Below are positions 1 to 7,125 of a stretch of 19,060 nucleotides of DNA, piece after piece (the first letter of the stretch is position 1; each line of letters starts with the position of its first letter). The notes beneath the pieces were generated by a model. That model searched no databases, was not told the origin of the DNA, and was given only the letters and a program-made list of their open reading frames with translations. Source of the DNA: Gammaproteobacteria bacterium. Lineage in GTDB: Bacteria > Pseudomonadota > Gammaproteobacteria > Steroidobacterales > Steroidobacteraceae. The stretch spans positions 1-19,060 of the forward strand of contig JADLDF010000175.1 of NCBI GenBank assembly GCA_020846815.1. Reading direction: 5' to 3'. The position numbers were made by a program, and so were the translations under genes.

Positions 1-757
1 GCTGTTCGAGGCGGCCGGCGAGGGCAACCCGCCCGTGGCCAGCGCCGAGGGCAACGAGGACTACTACAACGGCCTGCTCGGCGCGGTCGCGATCCTCATG
101 GCCCTGGAAGAACGCCAGCGCACCGGCCGCGGCCAGTCGATCGAGAGTCCGCAGCTGCACTCCAGCCTGTTCGTGACTTCACATCTGTTCCTCGGGCCGC
201 ACGGCGAGTCGGTGCCTGCGATGGCGCTCGATCACGAGCAGACGGGACGCGGCCCGCTCGATCGTCTGTATCGCACCGCCGACGACTGGATCTGCATCGC
301 CTGCATCGGCGCACGCGCTTTCGGCCGCCTCGCCGAAGGCTTGAGTCTGCCGCCGGGCCTCGACGCCTCGCAGCCGGCGCGGCTCGCCGAAGAGCTCACG
401 CGGCGCTTCGCGGCGCTGAGCTCGAAGCAGGCGTTCGAGCGGCTGCGCGCCCTGGACGTGCCCTGCGAGATCCCGGCGACGGAACCGATCGTGCCGAAGC
501 TGTTCTTCGAGGACTGGGCGATCCAGAGCCGGCGGGTATTCCTGCACCCCGAGTCGCTGCATGGCGCGATCCGCGAGGTCGGGCTCTACATCCATCTGTC
601 TGCGACTCCGGGCCTGCAGAAAGGGCCGGCACCGCGACTCGGGCAGCACACGGCCGAGCTGCTGCGCGAGCTCGGCTACTCGAGCGAGAGAATCGCAGAG
701 CTGGCTGCGAAAAAGGCCATCGTGTGCGACGCTGCGGCCCAGTCCGCGGTGGCGTGA
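1..757 (+). CDS. CaiB/BaiF-family CoA-transferase, C-terminal part (5' end outside window)
   Basis: This is the 3' part of a type III (CaiB/BaiF) CoA-transferase, which moves CoA between an acyl-CoA and a free acid in the cytoplasm. The frame is open from base 2, so the gene starts upstream of the window; the GTG at 35 is only an internal codon. About 251 codons are visible. A segment near the start (EDYYNGLLGAVAILMALEER, then TGRGQ) matches the family's central helix and the GxGQ turn that precedes the second half. The C-terminus (RLGQHTAELLRELGYSSERI) is the usual ending, where the partner-domain helix packs back. The stop lies 13 bases before the SDR gene, so they are probably co-transcribed. 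The substrate cannot be told from sequence. The neighbouring racemase belongs to the same superfamily, so two members sit in one operon. Confidence 0.88.
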   Translation, partial: LFEAAGEGNPPVASAEGNEDYYNGLLGAVAILMALEERQRTGRGQSIESPQLHSSLFVTSHLFLGPHGESVPAMALDHEQTGRGPLDRLYRTADDWICIACIGARAFGRLAEGLSLPPGLDASQPARLAEELTRRFAALSSKQAFERLRALDVPCEIPATEPIVPKLFFEDWAIQSRRVFLHPESLHGAIREVGLYIHLSATPGLQKGPAPRLGQHTAELLRELGYSSERIAELAAKKAIVCDAAAQSAVA

Positions 758-770
758 CGGGGAGAACGGC

Positions 771-1559
771 ATGAGCCGGCAGCTCGAGGGCAAGGTCGCG
801 ATCGTCACCGGCGGTGCCAAGGGCCTCGGCGCCGCGGTCGTGCGGCTGTTCGTCGCCGAGGGAGCGCGCGTCGTGATCTCCGACGTCGACGCCGAGTCCG
901 GTGGCGCGCTCGCGGCCGAGCTCGGCGCGGCGGTGGCGTTCGAGCACCACGACGTGACCGTCGAGGCGGAATGGGAGCGCGTGGTCGCGGCGACGCTGGT
1001 GCGCTTCGGCGGCTTCGACGTGCTGGTCAACAACGCCGGCATCGCCCTCGTGGGCACGATCGAGACGCAGACCGCCGAGCAGTGGCGGCGCGTCAACGCC
1101 GTGATCGCCGACGGCACCTTCTACGGCTGCAAGCACGCGGTCCGTGCGATGAAGGAGCGTGGCGGCGGCACGATCGTCAACGTCGCCTCGGTCGGCTCGC
1201 TGCAAGGCGAGCCCTACGTGGTCGCCTATTGCGCGGCCAAGGGCGCGGTCGAGGCGCTGACGCGCGCCGTGGCCGTGCACTGCGTGCAGAACCACATCCC
1301 GGTGCGCTGCAATTCGCTGCATCCCGGGCCGATCCGCACGCCGATGGTCAAGACGCTCGGTGCGCAGCTCGCCGCCGCGGTCCAGGCCGGTGAGCTGACG
1401 CTGCCGCCCGCGGTCGGCGGCGCCGGCTACAGCTCGACGCCGGAGGAAACCGCGACCAGCGTGCTGTTCCTCGCCTCCGAGGCATCGAAGTGGGTCAACG
1501 GCACGCGGCTGATCGTCGACAACACCGCGTCCGTGACCCGCGGACACGTACCGGCCTGA
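771..1559 (+). CDS. SDR-family NAD-dependent alcohol/3-hydroxyacyl dehydrogenase
   Basis: This is a classical short-chain dehydrogenase/reductase of 262 residues, the normal size. The ATG at 771 follows a GGGGAGA ribosome site and gives the expected N-terminus; the open frame extends upstream only inside the preceding gene. Visible motifs are the cofactor glycine motif T13-G14-xxx-G18-x-G20, an acidic D38 at the end of beta-2 (favouring NAD over NADP), NNAG at 87-90, and a complete catalytic tetrad N109, S140, Y153, K157 (YCAAK). It probably oxidises a hydroxyl on a CoA-ester or steroid-like substrate made by the neighbouring CoA-transferase and racemase. Family knowledge does not fix the substrate; 3-hydroxyacyl-CoA or hydroxysteroid dehydrogenase are both plausible. 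It lies between two CaiB-superfamily genes in an apparent operon. Confidence 0.93.
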   Translation: MSRQLEGKVAIVTGGAKGLGAAVVRLFVAEGARVVISDVDAESGGALAAELGAAVAFEHHDVTVEAEWERVVAATLVRFGGFDVLVNNAGIALVGTIETQTAEQWRRVNAVIADGTFYGCKHAVRAMKERGGGTIVNVASVGSLQGEPYVVAYCAAKGAVEALTRAVAVHCVQNHIPVRCNSLHPGPIRTPMVKTLGAQLAAAVQAGELTLPPAVGGAGYSSTPEETATSVLFLASEASKWVNGTRLIVDNTASVTRGHVPA

Positions 1560-1613
1560 GCCGGAAATAGCGGCATCCCGCGCGACCGCGCCAGACGGGG
1601 AGACGGCGAGCAC

Positions 1614-2768
1614 ATGGGACCGCTGCAGGGCATACGCGTCGTCGAGTTCGCCGGCCTTGGTCCGGCACCGATCTGCGGCATGCTGCTCGCGGACCTCGGC
1701 GCCGAAGTGATCCTGGTCGAGCGCGCCTCGGCTCGGGCGGGCGAGCCGAAGCGCATCGATTCGCTGCTGCGCAACCGCCGCAGCATCGCGCTGAACCTCA
1801 AGCATCCGCGCGCCATCGAGACCGTGCTCAACCTGCTCGCAGGCGCCGACCTGTTGATCGAAGGCTTCCGGCCGGGCGTCATGGAGCGCCTCGGTCTCGG
1901 GCCGCAGCCCTGCCTCGCGCGCAATCCGCGCCTGGTCTACGGTCGCATGACCGGCTGGGGCCAGGACGGGCCGCTGGCGCAGGCCGCCGGCCACGACATC
2001 AACTACGTCGCACTGACCGGCCTGCTGAATCAGCTCGGCCCGCCGGGCGGCAAGCCGGTCGCGCCGCTGTACTTCACCGGCGACTGGGGCAGCGGCGGAT
2101 TGCTGCTGGCTTTCGGCCTGCTCGCAGCGCTGCTCGAGGCGCGCCGCTCCGGTCGCGGTCAGGTGGTCGATGCGGCCATCGTCGATGGCGCGGTCGCGAT
2201 GATGGGCGTGCTGTACGCGTTCCGTGACACCCCACTGGCCAGCGACGGGCCCGGCCAGCACTATCTCGCCGGCGCGGCGCCCTGGTACGACACTTACGTG
2301 ACGCGCGATGGCCGCCACGTCGCGATCGGCCCGCTCGAGCCGCAGTTCTTCGGCCTGCTGCTCGACAAGCTCGGCCTCGAGCGTGCGCGCTGGGCGCCGC
2401 TCGGCTTCCCGGCGGTCGGCGACGCGGCACGCGCGCGCTGGCCGGAGCTGCGCGCCGAGCTTGCGCGCGTGTTCCTGACGCGCACGCGCGACGAATGGTG
2501 CGCGCTGCTCGAGGGCAGCGACGCCTGCTTCGCGCCGGTGCTCGACATGACCGAAGCGCCGTGCCATCCGCACAACGTCGCGCGCGGCAACTTCGTCGAG
2601 GTCGACGGCATCCTGCAGAACGCGCCCGTGCCGCGTTTCGACCGCACGCGGCCGGACGCGATCCGGCCTCCGCCCGCCGCCGGCGCCGACACCGTCGCGG
2701 TGCTGCGCGAAGCGGGCCTCACCGACGCCGACATCGAGGCACTGCGCGCGGACGGCGCACTGGCCTGA
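1614..2768 (+). CDS. amacr: Alpha-methylacyl-CoA racemase (AMACR/MCR type)
   Basis: This CaiB/BaiF-fold enzyme most resembles alpha-methylacyl-CoA racemase, which interconverts (2R)- and (2S)-methylacyl-CoA so that the S form can enter beta-oxidation of branched-chain or sterol side chains. Its 384 residues compare with about 360 in the Mycobacterium enzyme. The start (GPLQGIRVVEFAGLGPAPIC) matches the AMACR N-terminus. The known catalytic residues align almost residue for residue: H127 in GHDINY, D157 in TGDWGSGG, and E242 in EPQFF (His126, Asp156 and Glu241 in the Mycobacterium enzyme, from memory). MTGWGQ at 112-117 and PWYDTY at 223-228 are further hallmarks. The ATG at 1614 is preceded by GGGGAGA and GGCGAG. 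It sits between the SDR and MFS genes, all on the plus strand with short gaps. Assignment to AMACR rather than another CoA-transferase is confident; the natural substrate is unknown. Confidence 0.92.
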   Translation: MGPLQGIRVVEFAGLGPAPICGMLLADLGAEVILVERASARAGEPKRIDSLLRNRRSIALNLKHPRAIETVLNLLAGADLLIEGFRPGVMERLGLGPQPCLARNPRLVYGRMTGWGQDGPLAQAAGHDINYVALTGLLNQLGPPGGKPVAPLYFTGDWGSGGLLLAFGLLAALLEARRSGRGQVVDAAIVDGAVAMMGVLYAFRDTPLASDGPGQHYLAGAAPWYDTYVTRDGRHVAIGPLEPQFFGLLLDKLGLERARWAPLGFPAVGDAARARWPELRAELARVFLTRTRDEWCALLEGSDACFAPVLDMTEAPCHPHNVARGNFVEVDGILQNAPVPRFDRTRPDAIRPPPAAGADTVAVLREAGLTDADIEALRADGALA

Positions 2769-2778
2769 GGGGACCTGC

Positions 2779-3432
2779 ATGTCGACCACGCCCATGACTC
2801 CCGCTGCCTCCGGCGTCGATTCCTCCGCAGCTGCCGGCTCTGCGTCCACGGCATCCGATCCGCATGCCACGGCCGCCACGCCGGCCGCTGCGGCACCCAC
2901 GCCCACGCCCGGCCAGGCGGTCGCACAGGCCCGCTCGACCTACGGCTGGTTCGTCGTCGTGGTGCTGATCGTCGTCTCGCTGGTCTCGTACGTGGACCGC
3001 CAGGTCGTCGCGATCGTGGTCGCGCCGATGAGAGCCGACCTCCGCGGCGGCTGCGCGATGCTGGTGATCATCACCGTGCAGATGATGCCGACGGCGTTCT
3101 GGGCCTTCGTGCTGTACGTGCCGGCGATCTTCTTCAACACCTCGCCTTTCGGGCTCGCCTACGGCTCGCTGCCCGTGATCACGCCGCCGGCGATGCGCGC
3201 CGTCGTGACCAGCGTGTTCATGTGCGTCGTGAACCTCGGCATGCTGCTCGGACCGCCGATCGCCGGTTTCTTCAACGAGCAGCTGTTCCCCGAGGCCGAG
3301 GGCGTGCGCTGGTCGCTGCTGACGATGACGCCGCTGTTCGGGCTGCTCGGGCTCTCGCTGCTCGCACTGGGGCGCAAGCACTATGCGCGGAGCCTGGACT
3401 CCGCCGACGCGCTGGCGGCGTCTTCGCGCTAG
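2779..3432 (+). pseudogene. MFS transporter with large in-frame internal deletion
   Basis: The start (ATG 2779, with GAGGGGA upstream and 10 bases after the racemase stop) and the end look like a normal major facilitator transporter, but the product is 217 residues instead of about 430-480. Residues 1-52 are a Ser/Thr/Ala/Pro-rich tail. Residues 55-88 are transmembrane helix 1 ending in the loop signature YVDRQVVAIVVAPMRADL. Directly after residue 88 the protein jumps to a segment typical of the last four helices (FFNTSPFGLAYGSLPVITPP, then VNLGMLLGPPIAGFFNE and a final helix near 180-197). Roughly helices 2-8 are absent, yet the frame is kept across the join near base 3045. A five-helix MFS remnant is unlikely to transport, so it is called a pseudogene. 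An assembly collapse would look the same. Confidence 0.8.
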
Positions 3433-3613
3433 CCAGGCCTCCAGCGCGAGGTCCGTCAGCTCGACCCGTCTGATCGCCCACGGCGAGCGGTGCGGCCGCC
3501 ACTATGTCGCGAGTCTCTGGTTCCGCGAGACGCGGGCGAAGCTGCCAACACCGAAGGTGGTCACCGATCCGTTCACACGGGAACGCGTCGAGCCCCCGCA
3601 TAGAACGGCGCAT
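3433..3613. other. Short gap with no recognisable gene
   Basis: This 181-base gap separates the MFS remnant (plus strand) from the 3' end of the DUF4143 fragment (minus strand). It is GC-rich in all frames. The open frames crossing it show no motif I recognise, and no T-run terminator is present. It may hold the remains of another deleted gene. Confidence 0.4.
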
Positions 3614-4396
3614 TCAGATCGAGCGGTCCTGCGAGCGCATCTCGGAGGCGCCGAGCCAGTAACAGGCGAGCGCCGCCGGCAGTCGAACGACGATGGTTCC
3701 AGCTGGGCCTCCCGCGTGTTTCCCGAAGTCCGCGACGTCTCGCGTCAGGACGTAGGCGCGCGGCGGCTGTTTCTCCTGCACGAAGCTCATCAACGGCTTC
3801 AGGTCGATATTGGGTGCCGCACGGTACTTGATCTCGAACGGGATCTGGACGCTCCCGAGGTCGGCGACGATGTCGATTTCCTGGCCTGCGCGGTTTCGCC
3901 AGTAGGAAAAGGCGAGAGCCTGCGGATAGTAGCGGCCGAAGAGGTGCCGGAATGCGGCGGTCTCCACGGCACATCCGAGCAGCGTGTCGTCCTCCAGCAG
4001 CGACCGTCCACGGAGCAGCACGCTGGGTGCGATGGCGGGGTCCGCGAGGTAGACCTTGCGGCGTGCGCGCAAGACCTCCTTGCCATAACCGAGAGGCTTC
4101 AGCTGGTAGATGAGGTGAGCGGCCTCGAGCAGATCGAGGTAGTTCTCGACAGTGGGGCGTTTCAGCTCCAGGTTCTTGCAGATGTCTGGAATATTGAGGG
4201 TTCCACCGTCGTGCAGACAGAGGTAGAGGAACAGCTGCTCGAGCTCGACGACGCGACGCACTCCGAAGAGTGCGGTCATGTCGCGTTTCAGCACTCTGTC
4301 GACGATGTCTTCGCGCAGCAGCTTCTGCGCTTCGTCCAGGGTCGGCGTGCGCGCCGTTTGCGGGAACCCGCCACGCAGCAGGTATTCGTGGAACAT
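3614..4396 (-). pseudogene. DUF4143-type AAA ATPase, C-terminal fragment lacking the ATPase domain
   Basis: These 260 residues match the C-terminal half of the AAA_14/DUF4143 ATP-binding proteins. EYLLRGGFPQ marks the link after the AAA domain. A winged-helix-like segment (LNIPDICKNLELKRPTVENY) and a PD-(D/E)xK-like core (FSYWRNRAGQEIDIVADLG, then PFEIKYR) follow. Full proteins are about 400 residues and begin with an AAA module bearing Walker A and B; nothing of that exists here. In the same frame a TGA lies two codons upstream of the ATG, and no ribosome site precedes it, so the 5' half has been lost at a junction near 4396, next to the toxin-antitoxin promoter. The remaining frame has no stops, suggesting recent loss. 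Function in intact members is poorly known. Confidence 0.82.
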
Positions 4397-4425
4397 GGAG
4401 CATCATCGATGAATCATTGCGACGC

Positions 4426-4455
4426 TTGCTGTCCGATTCCAGCGCAATGTAGTAT
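4426..4455 (+). promoter_or_regulatory. Putative sigma-70 promoter of the Phd/VapC operon
   Basis: TTGCTG at 4426-4431 and TAGTAT at 4450-4455 are spaced 18 bases apart, upstream of the antitoxin ATG at 4480. The -10 overlaps the inverted repeat at 4447-4466, as expected for autoregulation. The match to consensus is moderate, and position is the main support. Confidence 0.45.
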
Positions 4456-4466
4456 CGTGCCTACAT
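4447..4466. promoter_or_regulatory. Inverted-repeat operator for toxin-antitoxin autorepression
   Basis: A perfect 6-base inverted repeat, ATGTAG (4447-4452) and CTACAT (4461-4466), with an 8-base spacer, lies just before the AGGAAG ribosome site (4469-4474). Phd/YefM antitoxins bind such palindromes through their N-terminal domain, so this is the likely autoregulatory site. Confidence 0.55.
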
Positions 4467-4479
4467 CCAGGAAGCCTCC

Positions 4480-4734
4480 ATGCCACAGTCGACCATCAGC
4501 AGCCGCGAGTTCAATCAGGACGTCAGTCGCGCAAAGCGCGAGGCGGATGCTGGCCCGGTCGTCATCACCGACCGTGGCGAGCCGGCCTATGTGCTGCTCA
4601 CATACGAGCGGTACCGATCGCTCCTGGGGCCGCGCGAGTCATTGCGCGATGCGCTCATGGACAGTGCCGGTGACGAGATCGAGTTCGATCCGCCGACGTT
4701 GACTGCGAACTGGCGCGTGCCTGATCTGGGCTGA
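4480..4734 (+). CDS. Type II antitoxin, Phd/YefM family
   Basis: This is an 84-residue antitoxin. The N-terminus (residues 1-50: STISSREFNQDVSRAKREAD, then PVVITDRGEPAYVLLTYERY) is the Phd/YefM DNA-binding fold, with the hallmark ITDRGEPAYVLL strand-turn-strand. The C-terminal 30 residues are acidic and probably unfolded until they wrap the toxin. The ATG at 4480 has AGGAAG five bases upstream. The stop TGA is separated by one base from the GTG of the PIN toxin, so the two are translationally coupled. It should neutralise the toxin by direct contact and repress its own promoter at the palindrome 4447-4466. Length and motifs are normal and the gene appears intact. Confidence 0.92.
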   Translation: MPQSTISSREFNQDVSRAKREADAGPVVITDRGEPAYVLLTYERYRSLLGPRESLRDALMDSAGDEIEFDPPTLTANWRVPDLG

Positions 4735-4735
4735 C

Positions 4736-5155
4736 GTGTATCTGCTCGAGACCAACGTCGTTTCGGAGTTGCGCCGAGCGACGCGCTGCGATGCCTCCGT
4801 GGCGGCTTGGGCTGCGGCGGCGGATCTGCAGATGCAGTTTCTTTCCGTGATTTGCATTCTGGAGCTGCAGATCGGAGTGATGCGTGTCGAGCGTCGTGAT
4901 GCGGCGGCCGGCAAATGGCTGCGTCAATGGCTCGACAAACGCGTACTGGCGACGTTCGCGGATCGGATCCTGCCGATCGACACGCCGGTCGCGCGCGCCT
5001 GCGCGGCGCTACACGTGCCGGATCCGCGCCCGGAGCGCGATGCCCTGATCGCCGCCACGGCGCTGCACCATCGGCTGACGCTCGTGACGCGCAACGTGAA
5101 GGATTTCGCCGGGCTCGATCTCGCCGTGCTGAACCCCTGGGATTACAGGGGGTAG
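4736..5155 (+). CDS. vapC: PIN-domain ribonuclease toxin (VapC/FitB type) with Glu in place of first catalytic Asp
   Basis: This 139-residue PIN-domain protein is of the VapC/FitB type; family members are Mg-dependent ribonucleases that cut tRNA or other RNA when freed from antitoxin. It starts at GTG 4736, one base after the antitoxin stop. PIN landmarks are the N-terminal strand YLLETNVVSELRR, E43 in LELQIGV, R101-D102 in ERDALIAATAL, and TRNVKDF with N120 and D123, ending LNPWDY. The first metal-binding residue, normally Asp in LDTNVVSE, is Glu (E5). That is conservative but unusual and could weaken metal binding. Everything else matches a full-length toxin. The partner antitoxin is intact and coupled. 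Alternative names such as FitB-like are equally fair. Confidence 0.9.
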   Translation: MYLLETNVVSELRRATRCDASVAAWAAAADLQMQFLSVICILELQIGVMRVERRDAAAGKWLRQWLDKRVLATFADRILPIDTPVARACAALHVPDPRPERDALIAATALHHRLTLVTRNVKDFAGLDLAVLNPWDYRG

Positions 5156-5220
5156 ACGGACTCCGCTCGTGGATCACGGCGTCCTGTCGACGCGTGCATC
5201 TTTCGATACCGCTGCTGCGC

Positions 5221-5236
5221 CGCTGGATTGCCAGCG
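5221..5236. terminator. Possible hairpin between convergent vapC and thiolase genes
   Basis: A perfect 6-base stem, CGCTGG/CCAGCG, with an ATTG loop lies between two converging gene ends. There is no T-run on either side, so intrinsic termination is doubtful; the position is the main support. Confidence 0.25.
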
Positions 5237-5245
5237 CGCCCCGCG

Positions 5246-6388
5246 TCAGCGCTGCAGGATCGTCACCGCGCTGATGCCCGGCGCACCATAGACGTGAGTA
5301 TAGCCGGTCCTGGGATTGCCCGCGACCTGGCGCGGCCCGGCCTCGCCGCGCAGCTGCAGCACGATCTCGTGGATCTGGCGCAGGCCCGAGGCGCCGATCG
5401 GCTCGCCGTTGGCCATGCAGCCGCCGTCGGTGTTGATCGGCAGTCGCCCGCCGATGCGCGTCTCGCCGTCGCGCAGCATGCGCTCCTGTTCGCCGTCCTT
5501 GCAGAAGCCGTTCTCGGCCATGTGCATGATCTCGGCGCCGGCTTCGGTGTCCTGGAGCTGCACGACGTCGATGTCCTTAGGCCCGAGGCCTGCCATTTCG
5601 TAGGCGGCGCGCGAGGCGGCGACCGAGGCATTGGGTACGTCGTGGTTCGCGACCGAGGTGCCGTAGACTTCGAAGGCGCCGAACTGGCGGGTGCGCATCG
5701 CGGCTGCGGAAACGAACACCGGCTTGTCGGTGTAGCGGTGGGCATGGTCCTCGCGGCAGACGACCAGCGCGACGCCGCCTTCCGAGGGCGAGCAGAACAT
5801 GTACTTGGTCAGCGGGTCATTGACCATCTGCGAGCTCTTGATGGTCTCGAGGTCGATAGGCGTGCGGCGCCAGGCGTTCGGGTTCAGCGCGCCGTTCTCG
5901 TAGGCCTTTTCGGCGACGCGGGCGAGCGCATCGGTGCTGATACCGTGGTCGTGCATGTAGCGCGTGAGCTTGGCGGCGAAGAACTGCGTCGTCAGCATGA
6001 AGCCGGCCTCGCCGTACCAGTGGCCGAGACCGTATTCGGCGGGCTGCGCATTGAAGGCGCCGCGCGCATGCTTGTCGAAGCCGACGACCAGGCCGATGTC
6101 CGCCTCGCCCGACTTGATCTCCTTCGAGGCCGAGAGCAGCGAGCTGCCGCCGGTTGCGCAGGCATTCAGGATGTTGGTGAACTGCAGGCCGGTGAGACCG
6201 AGCTCGTTGCACATCGCATCGGCGTTGCCGGCCGAATAGCTGCCGCCGACCGCGAACTGCATGTCCTTCCACTCGACGCCCGCGTCCTGCAGCGCGAGTC
6301 GCGCGGCATGCGCGCCCTGCTGCATGCCGCTGAGCTCCGGCGTGCGGCCGAAGGGGTGGATGCCGACGCCGACGATCGCGATTCTCAT
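5246..6388 (-). CDS. Lipid-transfer-type thiolase (SCP-x/Ltp2-like)
   Basis: This 380-residue protein is of the non-classical thiolase family related to SCP-x and steroid Ltp2; such proteins perform thiolysis or retro-aldol cleavage of side-chain acyl-CoAs. The ATG at 6388 follows AGGAG by eight bases and gives the normal N-terminus MRIAIVGVGIHPFGR. The nucleophile is C77 in NACATGGSS. The C-terminal loop reads NGEPIGASGLRQIHE (about 327-341), where classical thiolases have GHP; a GEP variant is, to my knowledge, common in this subgroup. The gene follows a DUF35 OB-fold/zinc-ribbon gene on the same strand, 64 bases upstream, the usual partner in thiolase/aldolase complexes. That partner is 5'-truncated here. 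The enzyme itself looks intact. Reaction type (thiolase or aldolase) is unresolved. Confidence 0.9.
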   Translation of the reverse strand: MRIAIVGVGIHPFGRTPELSGMQQGAHAARLALQDAGVEWKDMQFAVGGSYSAGNADAMCNELGLTGLQFTNILNACATGGSSLLSASKEIKSGEADIGLVVGFDKHARGAFNAQPAEYGLGHWYGEAGFMLTTQFFAAKLTRYMHDHGISTDALARVAEKAYENGALNPNAWRRTPIDLETIKSSQMVNDPLTKYMFCSPSEGGVALVVCREDHAHRYTDKPVFVSAAAMRTRQFGAFEVYGTSVANHDVPNASVAASRAAYEMAGLGPKDIDVVQLQDTEAGAEIMHMAENGFCKDGEQERMLRDGETRIGGRLPINTDGGCMANGEPIGASGLRQIHEIVLQLRGEAGPRQVAGNPRTGYTHVYGAPGISAVTILQR

Positions 6389-6452
6389 GACTTCACTCCT
6401 GGAGCGGACGGGGCGGGCTGCGGGGCGGTGTCGTGCCGTGTCGGCAGCGCGC

Positions 6453-6845
6453 TCAGGCAGGTGCGAACGCGTAGTTGACGACTTCGGTGCCGTCGGGATC
6501 GGTGCGATGCGTATAGAAGACCAGCTTCATCGGCGCGCCGATCTTCAGCTTCGCCGGGTCGTTCTCGGTGATCCGCGTCTCGACGCGCAGCGCGCCGGGC
6601 AGCTCGACGTAGCCGACGCCATAGGGCCGGAAGCTCTGCTCGGTCTCGGAGCTGTGATAGGGCGTCTTGGGCATGAAGCGCTGGATGGTCCAGGCCCAGA
6701 GCTTGCCCTGGCGCGGCAGCTCGACGGTCTCGACCTCGGTGGCGCCGCAGGCCATGCAGGCCGGGTTCACCGGAAAGGCCATCGCACCGCAGGCGCTGCA
6801 GCGCGAGGCGCGCAGCGCCGGCTCGCGCGCCGGCCACGCGATCGC
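6453..6845 (-). pseudogene. DUF35 OB-fold/zinc-ribbon thiolase partner, 5'-truncated
   Basis: DUF35 proteins couple a rubredoxin-like zinc ribbon to an OB fold and form complexes with thiolases or MaoC hydratases in steroid side-chain breakdown. The two zinc CxxC pairs are present (CSACG and, about ten residues later, CMACG), followed by the OB fold (WAWTIQRFMPKTPYHSS to LVFYTHRTDPDGTEVVNYAF). The first pair lies upstream of the first ATG (6782), so that ATG is not the native start. Reading further upstream gives a believable N-terminus (AIAWPAREPALRASR) but no ATG, GTG or TTG before a stop at 6876-6878. Homology ends at the palindrome GCGATCGC (6838-6845), where a plus-strand thiolase fragment begins. 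The gene has therefore lost its start; a CTG start or internal ATG might still give a product. Confidence 0.72.
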
Positions 6846-7125
6846 TGCGGGTCTCGCCTCGGCTGTACTCGTGCCTTATGGCATCCGCACCTCGAATCCT
6901 GGCGGTCGCTACGCCTATCACGCCGCCGATCCGTTGAAGGCCGATCTCGAAATGCCGGTCGGCTACTACGGTCAGCCGCTGTACTTCGCGATGATCCCGC
7001 AGCGATACCGTCACGAGTTCGGGCTCGAGCCCGAGCAGCTCGGCTCGCTCGCAGTCGCGCAGCGCGAGTGGGCGGCGCGCACGCCGAACTCGCAGAAACC
7101 CGAGCGGATCACGCTCGAAAGCGCG
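6838..7125 (+). pseudogene. Second thiolase, internal fragment
   Basis: About 95 codons encode the middle of a thiolase: AIAAGLASAVLVPYG, then YYGQPLYFAMIPQRYRHEFG and EQLGSLAVAQREWAARTPN, the region after the active-site cysteine domain where the family reads HEFG followed by an AVAxRxxA helix. Neither the N-terminal third with the nucleophilic Cys nor the C-terminal third is present. The left edge coincides with GCGATCGC shared with the truncated DUF35 gene. The right edge passes in frame into a luciferase-like monooxygenase tail near 7125. There is no start codon of its own. It is a different thiolase from the minus-strand copy nearby. The exact right boundary is uncertain by about 20 bases. 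Confidence 0.7.

Noticed and set aside
396..2906. Very long minus-strand open frame across the CoA-transferase, SDR and racemase genes
   Set aside because: It is an antisense shadow caused by high GC content. Its product is Arg/Ala/Gly-rich without family motifs, whereas the plus-strand genes have full catalytic sets and ribosome sites.
3614..5155. A defence island built from the DUF4143 ATPase and the toxin-antitoxin pair
   Set aside because: The ATPase domain is absent, and no nuclease, methylase or other defence gene is nearby. The toxin-antitoxin pair is explained on its own.
5228..6478. 416-codon plus-strand frame opposite the thiolase
   Set aside because: Composition is that of an antisense GC shadow, with no recognisable domain. 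The minus-strand thiolase has an active-site Cys and a proper start.
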